Assembly: GCA_036380355.1 (NCBI GenBank)
Contig: DASVEW010000027.1
Coordinates: 1-20,298 of the forward strand
Direction: 5' to 3'
Source: JACDAN01 sp036380355
GTDB lineage: Bacteria; Actinomycetota; Thermoleophilia; Gaiellales; Gaiellaceae
DNA length: 20,298 bases
The notes beneath the pieces were generated by a model. It was given only the letters and a program-made list of their open reading frames with translations. It did not search any database and was not told where the DNA came from. Made by a program: the position numbers and the translations under genes. Positions 13,657 through 20,280 of the stretch are shown here, piece after piece (positions within the stretch are counted from its first letter, which is position 1; every line of letters begins with the position of its first letter).

Positions 13657-14241
13657 CCTTCCGGCCAGCTCGTCGAACCAGCGCAGCCGCTCCTCGTACG
13701 ACACCGCCGCGTTCGCCGGAGACGTCGACGGGAGGACGAAGAGCCGCGTGTCGCCCAGCCGTCGCTCCTGGACGCCGAGCTCCGGACGCTCGTTGAAGAC
13801 GCCGCGGTATGCCTCCTTGCCGACGAACGCGATCCACGCCGGGTGGAGCTCGCGGGCGACGCGCTCGAGCCGCTCCGCCGAGCCGGCGAAGTCCGCCCGC
13901 CGGAGGTCGCCCGAGCCGGGCGTCGTCCGGTAGGCGGCGTTCGTCAGCCCGAAGCCGATGGCCGGCAGGTCCTGCTGCTCCTCCGGCTCGTACAGGCGCG
14001 GAGTGAGCTTCGCGTCGCGGAGGAGGCGCCAGAAGTCGTTCCGCGGGTTCGCGAAGTGCGCGCCGGCGGTCGCAGACCAGCGGCCGGGATTGATGCCGCA
14101 GAAGACCACACGCAGGCCGGGCGCGAGGACATCCGGGACGGGACTACGCCGCTTCGAGCTGGAGCTCGAGCTCGGGCTCGCGGGCGTCGAGCCGGACTTC
14201 GAAGAGGCGTCGGATGTCTTCGCCACTGATGGTCGTTTCAT
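13576..14241 (-). CDS. mug: G/U mismatch-specific DNA glycosylase (Mug-like), start lost or displaced
   Basis: The domain is clear and nearly complete. DVLAPGLRVVFCGINPG aligns with the beginning of E. coli Mug, including the catalytic-loop GINPG. Then come FANPRNDFWRLL, an LTNAAYRTTPGSGDL segment, IAFVGKEAYRGVF and the DNA-wedging loop region LPSTSPANAAVSYEERLRWF. Mug removes uracil or ethenocytosine opposite guanine. In the family, translation begins immediately before DVLAPGL, but here the codons are AGT CCC GTC CCG GAT, with no ATG, GTG or TTG; GTC could be a mutated GTG. The only upstream start in frame is ATG 14241, which would add a Ser/Pro/Lys-rich stretch that is antisense-like and overlap the 66-residue neighbour by about 98 bp. 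The C-terminal ~25 residues after WFDELAG are out of family character. Probably non-functional or mis-sequenced. Confidence 0.65.
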   Translation of the reverse strand: MKRPSVAKTSDASSKSGSTPASPSSSSSSKRRSPVPDVLAPGLRVVFCGINPGRWSATAGAHFANPRNDFWRLLRDAKLTPRLYEPEEQQDLPAIGFGLTNAAYRTTPGSGDLRRADFAGSAERLERVARELHPAWIAFVGKEAYRGVFNERPELGVQERRLGDTRLFVLPSTSPANAAVSYEERLRWFDELAGRASGKPLRDAVGARIPRRRRRSSAAPG

Positions 14242-14344
14242 AGCGCTCCCGGCGCGGCGGAAGCTCGACGAGCTGCACCGCCTCCTCGTGGAACCCGTAG
14301 CACCGGGCGTAGCACTCGGCCTCGTTCAGCGCTCGTAACCGCAC
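14144..14344 (-). CDS. small conserved-looking protein, 66 residues, function unknown
   Basis: A soluble, mixed-charge protein with an N-terminal LNEAECYARCYG motif (two Cys four residues apart) and a later segment ERYETTISGEDIRRLFEVRLDARE. It has good coding character, unlike its antisense frames. GTG 14344 is chosen because a -10 (TACGGT, 14356-14351) lies 6 bases upstream, giving a leaderless mRNA; TTG 14347 is directly adjacent and possible. Its stop at 14144 sits exactly where the glycosylase should begin, so the two were probably a tight operon. I have the impression of similar small proteins next to mug in related genomes but cannot name the family. Confidence 0.6.
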   Translation of the reverse strand: MRLRALNEAECYARCYGFHEEAVQLVELPPRRERYETTISGEDIRRLFEVRLDAREPELELQLEAA

Positions 14345-14350
14345 CAACTG

Positions 14351-14360
14351 ACCGTAAATT
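14351..14360. promoter_or_regulatory. overlapping divergent -10 elements
   Basis: TAAATT (plus, 14355-14360) lies 12 bases before the OsmC GTG, and TACGGT (minus, 14356-14351) lies 6 bases before the GTG of the small protein. They share the same TA step. The whole intergenic gap is 28 bp, so both transcripts would be leaderless or almost so. Confidence 0.45.
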
Positions 14361-14372
14361 GCCCATCGGACG

Positions 14373-14780
14373 GTGGCACTGCGCGCGAAGCACTTCGATT
14401 ACTGGATCTCGCTCGACGAGGCTGAGAACCTGTCCGTGGACGGCCATCCGGTGACGGTCGCGGGCGAGATCGGCGCCGAGCACCTGCTGCTCGCGGCACT
14501 TGCACGCTGCTCGATCTCGAGCCTCGAGCACTTCGCGCGCCAGAAGGAAGTGGAGGTCGAGGCGTCGGCCTACGCGTCCGGCACCGTCACGCGCCGGGAG
14601 GACGAGGACCGGTACGGGTTCGTGACGATGGAGTGCAAGCTGGACGTCCGGCTGACGGGTGAGCTGCCGGACGACGAACTTCGCGCGCTGCTGGAGAGCG
14701 CCGAGTGGGGCTGCTTCATCGGCGCGTCGCTGAGGCCCGCTCCGACGTACAGCTGGCGCGTCAACGGCCGCGACCTGTGA
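14373..14780 (+). CDS. OsmC/Ohr-family protein
   Basis: A 135-residue protein of the OsmC superfamily, thiol peroxidases that reduce organic hydroperoxides with a Cys pair. Both candidate cysteines are present: C46 in LLLAALARCSISSLEHFAR, at the start of the central helix, and C114 in ESAEWGCFIGASL. GEIGAEHLLLAALARC is the usual PE-x-LL-x-ALA-x-C region, with the Pro replaced. The end, TYSWRVNGRDL, is typical. Strict Ohr/OsmC also use a conserved Arg and Glu, which I cannot assign with certainty, so it may be a YhfA-like relative. GTG 14373 follows the -10 TAAATT by 12 bases. Its stop overlaps the esterase start (GTGA), so they are one operon. Confidence 0.85.
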   Translation: MALRAKHFDYWISLDEAENLSVDGHPVTVAGEIGAEHLLLAALARCSISSLEHFARQKEVEVEASAYASGTVTRREDEDRYGFVTMECKLDVRLTGELPDDELRALLESAEWGCFIGASLRPAPTYSWRVNGRDL

Positions 14781-15541
14781 AGTGGATCGTCGCGACCGGC
14801 ATCCTCGTCGCCGTCGGGACGTTCGCGTATGCGTGGTGGCGCGGCGGTGAGGAGTCGTCTGCGATCGGCGAGCCGCTCGTGCTCGGCGAGCGGCACCACA
14901 GGGTGATTGCGGCGCAGCAGGACGGTGCGCCGCTCCTGGTCCTCCTGCACGAGCGCGGCGGCTCACCGCGGGGGCTGCTCTGGCCCGAGCTCGTGGACGC
15001 TCTCGAGGCGCAGGGCGCCGACAGGCCGGCCGTCCTGCTCGTCGACGGCGGCGACCACAGCTACTACCACGACCGCGAGGACTTCGACTGGGGCACCCAC
15101 ATCCTGCGGGAGGCGATCCCCGCGGCCCGCGAGCGGCTTGGGACCGACCCCGACCGAGAGGCGATCGGCGGGTTCTCGATGGGCGGGTTCGGCGCGCTCG
15201 ACCTCGCGCGGCAGCGGCGCTTCTGCGCGGTCGGGGGACACTCGCCGGCGCTCTGGGAGGGCGGCGGACAGACACCGGAGGGCGCGTTCGACGACGCCGA
15301 GGACTTCGAGCGCCACGACGTCCTCGAGGCCGCGCAGGCGAATCCGAACGTGTTCCGTGGCGCGGAGGTGTGGCTCGACGTCGGTCTCGACGATGCGTTT
15401 CGCCGCACCACCGCCCTGCTCGGCGCCGTCGTGGACTCTCCTGCGAAGACGCCGCCGGGCGAGCACGGCACCGCCTATTGGCGCGAGCACGTCGACGAAT
15501 ACCTCGAGTTCTACGCCGAGGCGCTGAGGGAATGCGCGTAG
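14777..15541 (+). CDS. membrane-anchored or exported alpha/beta-hydrolase (esterase D type)
   Basis: A 254-residue protein. Residues 1-19 (VKWIVATGILVAVGTFAYAWW) form a signal-anchor. The remainder is an esterase-family alpha/beta hydrolase. HERGGSPRGLLW at about 58-69 carries the oxyanion region. The nucleophile elbow is GGFSMGGFGALDLA, with Ser134 as catalytic residue. The probable Asp is in WLDVGLDDAF at about 200, and the His in the C-terminal part HGTAYWREHVDEY. Substrate is unknown; related proteins hydrolyse short-chain or mycolyl-type esters, but nothing here specifies that. GTG 14777 overlaps the OsmC stop. The upstream extension in this frame is a shadow of OsmC. It overlaps the next gene by 10 bp. 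Confidence 0.85.
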   Translation: MKWIVATGILVAVGTFAYAWWRGGEESSAIGEPLVLGERHHRVIAAQQDGAPLLVLLHERGGSPRGLLWPELVDALEAQGADRPAVLLVDGGDHSYYHDREDFDWGTHILREAIPAARERLGTDPDREAIGGFSMGGFGALDLARQRRFCAVGGHSPALWEGGGQTPEGAFDDAEDFERHDVLEAAQANPNVFRGAEVWLDVGLDDAFRRTTALLGAVVDSPAKTPPGEHGTAYWREHVDEYLEFYAEALRECA

Positions 15542-16656
15542 GCCTCGACGTCGACGCGGTCCGCGCGCGGTTCTCCGCCCTCCAGCGGCCGTACGTGTTT
15601 CTCGACGGACCGGCGGGGACGCAGGTCCCGGACGAGGTGATCGAGGCGATCGCGCGCTATCTGCGCGAGTCGAACGCCAACGTCGGCGGCGAGTTCGAGA
15701 CGAGCCGGCGCGCGGGCGAGCTCGTCGAGGCCGCCCACGAGACGGCCGCGCGCTTTCTCGGCTCGTCGCCCCGCGAGGCGATCTTCGGGCCGAGCATGAC
15801 CAACCTGAACTTCATGCTCACCCGCACTGTCGGCCGGGAGCTCCGGCAGCGCGACGAGATCGTCGTCACGCGGCTCGACCACGACGCGAATGTCTCCCCC
15901 TGGCTCGAGCTGGCGCACGATGCCGGCCTGGTCGTGCGCTTCGCCGGCCTCGATCTCTCCGACCTCGAGGCGCAGCTCACCGAGCGGACGCGGGTTGTCG
16001 CCTTCCCCTGGGCTTCGAACGCCCTCGGCACGCTGGTGGATGCCCGCCGGATCTGCGAGCTCGCGCACGAGGCCGGCGCGCTCGCCTGGGTCGACGCCGT
16101 CCACTACGCGCCTCACGGGCCGATCGACGTGGTGGACGTCGGCGCCGACGTCTTGCTCTGCTCGCCGTACAAGTTCTACGGGCCGCACCTCGGGGTCGCG
16201 TTCGTCCGGCGCGACCTGCTCGACCGCTGGCGGCCGTACAAGGTTCGGCCCGCTCCCGGCTACGAGACGGGGACGGCGCAGCACGAGCTCCTCGCGGGGT
16301 TCGTGGCCGCGGTCGACTACATCGAGTCGATCGGCTGGGATGCGATCACCACGCACGAGCGGGAGCTCGGCGAGCGGTTCCTGGCGGGCCTCCCCGAGGG
16401 CATCATGGTCCACGGCGCCGCCACCATGGAAGGCCGCGTGCCGACCTTCGCCCTCAGCTTCGAGGGCCGCTCACCGGCCGAGGTCGCGGCCTACCTCGGC
16501 GACCGCGGCATCTTCGTCTGGCACGGCGACTACTACGCGGTTGAGGTGATGAGGGCGCTCGGGCTCGTCGAGGGGGCCGTCCGGGTCGGCTTCGTCCACT
16601 ACAACACTGCTGACGAGGTCGACCGGCTGCTCGGCGAGCTGGTGCGGCTGCGGTAG
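15532..16656 (+). CDS. class-V aminotransferase, cysteine-desulfurase-like (VC1184 type)
   Basis: A 374-residue PLP-dependent fold-type I protein. The N-terminus FLDGPAGTQVPDEVIEAI with NANVGGEFETSRRA is characteristic of the cysteine-desulfurase-like group (TIGR01976). RLDHDANVSPW at about 119-129 carries the His that stacks on PLP. WVDAVHYAPHGPIDV at about 185-199 holds the Asp and His. The PLP lysine is K214 in CSPYKFYGPHLG. The active-site Cys loop of true SufS/IscS desulfurases is not present; the corresponding C-terminal region is FVWHGDYYAVEVMRALGL. Desulfurase activity is therefore doubtful and the substrate is open. ATG 15532 has GAGGGA just upstream and overlaps the esterase by 10 bp; a longer open frame upstream is antisense-like. 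Third gene of the OsmC operon. Confidence 0.9.
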   Translation: MRVGLDVDAVRARFSALQRPYVFLDGPAGTQVPDEVIEAIARYLRESNANVGGEFETSRRAGELVEAAHETAARFLGSSPREAIFGPSMTNLNFMLTRTVGRELRQRDEIVVTRLDHDANVSPWLELAHDAGLVVRFAGLDLSDLEAQLTERTRVVAFPWASNALGTLVDARRICELAHEAGALAWVDAVHYAPHGPIDVVDVGADVLLCSPYKFYGPHLGVAFVRRDLLDRWRPYKVRPAPGYETGTAQHELLAGFVAAVDYIESIGWDAITTHERELGERFLAGLPEGIMVHGAATMEGRVPTFALSFEGRSPAEVAAYLGDRGIFVWHGDYYAVEVMRALGLVEGAVRVGFVHYNTADEVDRLLGELVRLR

Positions 16657-16660
16657 CCCG

Positions 16661-16666
16661 TACTTT
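16661..16666 (+). promoter_or_regulatory. -10-like element for a possible leaderless micropeptide
   Basis: TACTTT, a TANNNT match in otherwise GC-rich DNA, is followed after 7 bases by GTG 16674. The spacing would place the transcription start at or next to the start codon. No -35 match was seen. Confidence 0.35.
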
Positions 16667-16673
16667 CGAGCAC

Positions 16674-16748
16674 GTGCTGTTCGCATTCCTCGCTACGTGG
16701 GTCGTCGCACGGTACGGCTACGGTCGCCGCCGGAAAACGACTGACTGA
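16674..16748 (+). CDS. putative 24-residue membrane micropeptide
   Basis: GTG 16674 to TGA 16748 encodes a 24-residue peptide with a hydrophobic half LFAFLATWVVARYGYG and a basic tail RRRKTTD, a positive-inside single-helix pattern common in small bacterial membrane proteins. It lies 17 bp after the aminotransferase stop and ends 8 bp before the convergent MscS gene. A -10-like TACTTT ends 7 bases before the GTG. Too short for reliable coding statistics; supported by hydrophobic/basic layout and promoter spacing only. Confidence 0.3.
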   Translation: MLFAFLATWVVARYGYGRRRKTTD

Positions 16749-16756
16749 GGTTCGCG

Positions 16757-17701
16757 CTAGGAAACGCGCCTGAGCGCGGGCGAGACCCCGCTGCCGCGGC
16801 GGGTCGCCGCGGTGGCGCGCGCGAAGCTGCGCACGGCCGACTCGTCGACGGCCAGCGTCACCGGCCCATGGGCGATGACCCCGTCCTCGGCTCGCTCGCG
16901 GAGCAGGTCGGCGAAGAAGCCGTCCACCAGCCACTCCCGGCCGGGAGCGACGGAGGCGCGCACGCTGATCCGGATCAGCGTCTCGGAGAGCTCATCGACC
17001 TGGTCGATCCGCGGGCGCCGCACGAACGTCGTCGGGCCCTCGGGCAGGATCGAGGCGACGGAGTCGACCATCTCGACGCCCTTCTCGCGATCGGTGACGA
17101 AGACCTCGAGGACGAGCTCCTTGGCGCCGCTCGGGAGCACCCGCACGGACGGGATCTGCGAGTTGTGGATGTGGATCACCTCGCCGTCGAGCGTCCGCAG
17201 CCGCGTGTGACGGAGCGACATGTCCTCGACGACGCCCTGCAGGTCGTGCATCGGGACGTGGATCGTGTCGCCGACCGAGTACCAGCGCTCGAGGAACATC
17301 GCGAGCCCCGCGATGATGTCCATCAGCACCCGCTGGATCGCGAAGCCGATCAGGATGAACAGGAACGAGGCGCCGGCCAGCGCGGTCAGCCGGTCGACGC
17401 CGCCGATCAGCTGCCCGGCGGAGAGCACCGCGGCCGTTGCGAATCCAAGGTACGCGATCCCGGCGCGGATGATCGAGACGCTCGTCTCGCGGCGCTTGAG
17501 CGCCGTCATCCTCCCGGTCTGCTCGAGATCGGTCGAAGCGCTGCGGCGGTCGTGCCAGATCAGCAGCTTCCACGCGAGGAACCCTGCGGCGCGCGCCAGG
17601 AACGCGGCAGCCGCGAACAGGGCAAGGACGACCACGACCCTTCCCCACGGCGGGTAGAGGGGCGTGTTGTCGTTCAGGAGGTTGATGATCGGGTCGAGCA
17701 T
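16757..17701 (-). CDS. MscS-family mechanosensitive channel
   Basis: A 314-residue small-conductance mechanosensitive channel homologue that releases osmolytes on hypo-osmotic shock. Hydrophobic helices lie at about 20-48, 72-98 and 103-145. The last is the pore helix TM3 region with ASFLFILIGFAIQRVLMDIIAGL, leading into the conserved beta-domain start ERWYSVGDTIHV. EDMSLRHTRLRTLDGEVIHIHNSQI matches the MscS beta-domain (usually G-x-V-x-x-I-x-x-R-x-T-x-[IL]-x-x-x-D, then PN). Here the common PN is HN. A C-terminal alpha/beta domain follows. ATG 17701 is chosen: the frame is open to TTG 17755, but a -10-like TAGCTT (17717-17712) lies 10 bases before the ATG. Divergent from the extended-SDR gene across 77 bp. 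Confidence 0.92.
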   Translation of the reverse strand: MLDPIINLLNDNTPLYPPWGRVVVVLALFAAAAFLARAAGFLAWKLLIWHDRRSASTDLEQTGRMTALKRRETSVSIIRAGIAYLGFATAAVLSAGQLIGGVDRLTALAGASFLFILIGFAIQRVLMDIIAGLAMFLERWYSVGDTIHVPMHDLQGVVEDMSLRHTRLRTLDGEVIHIHNSQIPSVRVLPSGAKELVLEVFVTDREKGVEMVDSVASILPEGPTTFVRRPRIDQVDELSETLIRISVRASVAPGREWLVDGFFADLLRERAEDGVIAHGPVTLAVDESAVRSFARATAATRRGSGVSPALRRVS

Positions 17702-17778
17702 CGGCACAGGCAAGCTATCGGCGTGCCCCCGGGTCGCGTAAGCGTTTTCAAACAATCCTTACGGGTCTTCACCAGACC

Positions 17779-18750
17779 GTGAAGATCCTCGTTCTCGGCG
17801 GGACGAAGTTCCTCGGGCGTGCAGCCGTCGACGCCGCGCTCGAACGGGGTCACGAGGTGACGCTCTTCAACCGCGGCGAGACGAATCCCGAGCTCTTCTC
17901 CGAGGTCGAGAAGCTGCGCGGGGACCGAGCCGTCGACCTGTCCCCGCTCGACGGCCGGCGCTGGGACGCGGTCCTCGACCCGTCCGGCTACTTTCCCGAC
18001 GTCCTGCGCCGCTCCACGGAGGCGCTGAGGGATTCCGTCGGCCGCTACCTGTTCGTCTCGAGCATCTCCGTGTACGCGGACCTCAGCGAGGGGCCGCACG
18101 AGGAGTCGCCGCGCGGGGAGCTCGGCGACATGCCGGCCGACGAGATGCTCGAGGACTACGCGAACTACGGGCCGCTGAAGGCGCTGTCGGAGGACGCCGT
18201 CCGGGACGTCTTCGGCGACAGGGCGACGATCGTCCGCCCCGGCCTGGTCGTCGGGCCCCACGATCCGACCGGCCGGTTCACGTACTGGCCGCACCGGCTT
18301 GCGCGCGGCGGCGAGGTCGTCGTCCCGGCTCCACCGGACCGCACGGTCCAGTTCGTCGACGTGCGCGATCTCGGGCGCTGGCTGGTCGAGCTGCTCGAGC
18401 GGGACGAGAGCGGCGCCTTCAACGCGACTCGATCCGGCGTCGCCTGGGGCGAGTTGATCGACTCGGCCCGGGCGGTCACCGGCTCGGACGCGGCGCCCGT
18501 CTGGATCCCCGACGACTTCCTCAGGCAGCACGAGGTCGGCGAGTGGATGGAGCTGCCGCTGTGGCTCGCCGATCCCGAGTGGGTCGGGATGAACCGCGCC
18601 GACGTCTCCCGCGCCGAGGCGAAGGGGCTTTCGCACCGCCCGTTGGAGGACACGATCCGCGGCACACTGGAGGAGGCGGAGACGACGGACGACGCCGGGA
18701 TGACGCCCGGGCGCGAGAGGGAGGTGCTGGAGGCATGGCGGCGGGGCTGA
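17779..18750 (+). CDS. NAD-dependent epimerase/dehydratase-family (extended SDR) protein
   Basis: A 323-residue Rossmann-fold enzyme. KILVLGGTKFLGRAAV at residues 2-17 has the G-x-x-x-FLG nucleotide motif of the extended/atypical SDR group. LFNRGETNPELF at about 33-44 has an Arg after beta-2 that favours NADP. LFVSSISVYADL at about 91-102 holds the catalytic Ser region, and Y130-x-x-x-K134 (YGPLK) the active-site pair. IVRPGLVVGPHDPTGRFTYW and VQFVDVRDLGRWLVE are family landmarks of substrate-domain contacts. Sugar-nucleotide or isoflavone-reductase-like roles are both possible; substrate unassigned. GTG 17779 is the first in-frame start. It overlaps the next gene by 16 bp. Confidence 0.88.
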   Translation: MKILVLGGTKFLGRAAVDAALERGHEVTLFNRGETNPELFSEVEKLRGDRAVDLSPLDGRRWDAVLDPSGYFPDVLRRSTEALRDSVGRYLFVSSISVYADLSEGPHEESPRGELGDMPADEMLEDYANYGPLKALSEDAVRDVFGDRATIVRPGLVVGPHDPTGRFTYWPHRLARGGEVVVPAPPDRTVQFVDVRDLGRWLVELLERDESGAFNATRSGVAWGELIDSARAVTGSDAAPVWIPDDFLRQHEVGEWMELPLWLADPEWVGMNRADVSRAEAKGLSHRPLEDTIRGTLEEAETTDDAGMTPGREREVLEAWRRG

Positions 18751-19976
18751 TCGGAATCGCGCTGGCGGCGCTCGCATTCGCGTCTCCCGCCGCAGCCCAG
18801 ACGCCTGTCCTCGAGCAAGCCGCCGAGGCGCTGCGCGCCGACCCGGTCTACCTCCATCCGGGCACCGACGCGCTGACCGGGGCTCAGGCCGACCGGCTCC
18901 GAGCCGCGATCGAGGAGGAGGGAGCCGCTCCGCTGTCGATCGCAATCCTGCCGGCATCCGCCAGCGGAGAGGCGGGCGACTCGAGCACCGACGTGGCGTT
19001 GGAGCTCGGACGGCTCGTCGGCGAGCCCGGCGTCTACGCGGTGGTCGTCGGGAACGAGTTTCGCGCGATCAGCAACGACCTCGCGCGGGACCAGGCTCCG
19101 GCGCTCGCGACTCGCGCGTTCTTGACCCACAACCAGGATGGAGTCGCCGCGGTCCTGCTCGATTTCGTGCAGCGCGTGGGCGACGTGCGGGCCGGCGGGG
19201 AAGATTCGGCCGGCGACGAGGGCGGGGGCTTCCCGACTTGGCTCCTTGCCGTCGGCGCCGCGATCGCGGCCTTCTTCGGGTTCCGCGTATTCCGACGTAG
19301 ACAGCAACGGGAGCGCGAGCTCGGAGAAGTCAGGGTCGTCGCCCGGGAGGATCTTGCGGCGCTCGCGGACGACGTCGTCGGGCTGGACGAGCAGGTGGAG
19401 GGGAACCCGGAAGCCGAGGCGGCGTACCTACGCGGGATGGAGGCGTACCAGCGAGCCGACGACGCGTTCGACCGGGCCCGCTCGCCGCAGGACATCGCGC
19501 GCGTGACCGCTGCGCTTGCGGATTCGCGGTACGAAATGGAGACCGCGAAGGCGATCCTCGCCGGCGGGCCGGCACCCGAGCGGCGGCCGCCGTGCTTCTT
19601 CGACCCGCGGCACGGGAGCTCCGTGCAGGAGGTCACCTGGGTGTCGCCCGCCGGGGTGGCGATGACGGTGCCGGCGTGCGAGGACGACGCCCGACGCGTG
19701 ATGGCCGGCGAGGAGCCCGACGCACGCCAGATCTCCGTCGGCGGCGTGCGGCGGCCGATCTGGGACGCGCCCGCGTACTTCCAGCCCTGGGCGCTCGGAT
19801 TCTTCGGTCTCGCCGGCGGTCTGCTCCTCGGCTCCGCACTCGACCCCGGATCGGCCGAGGCCGCGGCGTTCGACGACCTCGGCGGGGGCGACTTCGGCGG
19901 GGACTTCGGCGACTTCGGCGACGGCGGGGACTTCGGCGGCGGCGGAGACTTCGGCGGAGGCGACGGCGGCTTCTAA
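18735..19976 (+). CDS. exported two-helix membrane protein with Gly-Asp-Phe-rich tail
   Basis: A 413-residue protein. A signal peptide covers 1-21 (AALAFASPAAAQ before cleavage). The extracytoplasmic N-domain contains LRADPVYLHPGTDALTGAQADRL and is related to the TPM/Rv1476-like domains. Helix 1 is at about 167-186 (TWLLAVGAAIAAFFGFRVF), followed by a basic stretch RRRQQRERE. A helical segment to about 275 precedes the conserved PPCFFDPRHGSSV at about 284-296, with a second Cys in VPACEDDARR. Helix 2 is at about 352-371. The tail from 378 is made of repeated GGDFGG/FGDFGDGG units encoded by near-repetitive DNA (19870-19973). The CFFDPRHG motif recurs in actinobacterial membrane proteins of unknown function. 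ATG 18735 has GGAGG just upstream and overlaps the epimerase gene. Assembly or scaffolding in the membrane is speculation. Confidence 0.75.
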   Translation: MAAGLIGIALAALAFASPAAAQTPVLEQAAEALRADPVYLHPGTDALTGAQADRLRAAIEEEGAAPLSIAILPASASGEAGDSSTDVALELGRLVGEPGVYAVVVGNEFRAISNDLARDQAPALATRAFLTHNQDGVAAVLLDFVQRVGDVRAGGEDSAGDEGGGFPTWLLAVGAAIAAFFGFRVFRRRQQRERELGEVRVVAREDLAALADDVVGLDEQVEGNPEAEAAYLRGMEAYQRADDAFDRARSPQDIARVTAALADSRYEMETAKAILAGGPAPERRPPCFFDPRHGSSVQEVTWVSPAGVAMTVPACEDDARRVMAGEEPDARQISVGGVRRPIWDAPAYFQPWALGFFGLAGGLLLGSALDPGSAEAAAFDDLGGGDFGGDFGDFGDGGDFGGGGDFGGGDGGF

Positions 19977-19977
19977 G

Positions 19978-20280
19978 GACTACTCTGCGACGCCGCTGTC
20001 GAGGAAGCTCGGCGCAAAACCCGACGTCGGGGTCCTCGTCTTCTTCACGACGAGCCGCGCCGAGCTCGAGCGCCGCTTCGCCGCTCTACGCGCAACGATG
20101 GGGCCGGCGGACGGGCTCTGGGTCGCCTGGCCGAAGAAGGCGTCGAAGATCGAAACCGACCTCGACTTCGAGACCGTGCAGCGGATCGGGCTCGACGGCG
20201 GCCTCGTCGACAACAAGAGCGCGGCGATCGACGACCTCTGGCAGGCCGTACGCTTCGTCTACCGGCTCGCGGACCGGTGA
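19978..20280 (+). pseudogene. DUF3052-like protein gene with internal deletion and no start codon
   Basis: The frame from GAC 19978 reads DYSATPLSRKLGAKP, then DVGVLVFFTTSRAELERRF, LWVAWPKKASKIETDL, GLVDNKSAAIDDLW and VRFVYRLADR to TGA 20280. Both ends match the ~140-residue DUF3052-type family (YSGTPL-x-x-KLGI at the start; FFT-x-x-AELERRF, GLWVAWPK and GLVDNK later). The 35-40 residues that normally lie between KLG and DV, including the G-x-x-V-x-x-x-x-AP segment, are missing. No ATG, GTG or TTG precedes the conserved DYS; the first ATG (20098) would yield only 60 residues. The TAA of the upstream gene overlaps this point. Decayed gene or sequence error. Confidence 0.65.

Noticed and set aside
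17738..17751. LacI/cre-like sequence (GTAAGCGTTTTCA) between mscS and the epimerase gene
   Set aside because: Matches a degenerate consensus at all but one position, but is only weakly symmetric and no LacI-family gene is nearby; likely chance.
17674..18957. Open frame of ~427 codons on the minus strand
   Set aside because: Antisense to the extended SDR gene; composition is low-complexity and no domain is visible.
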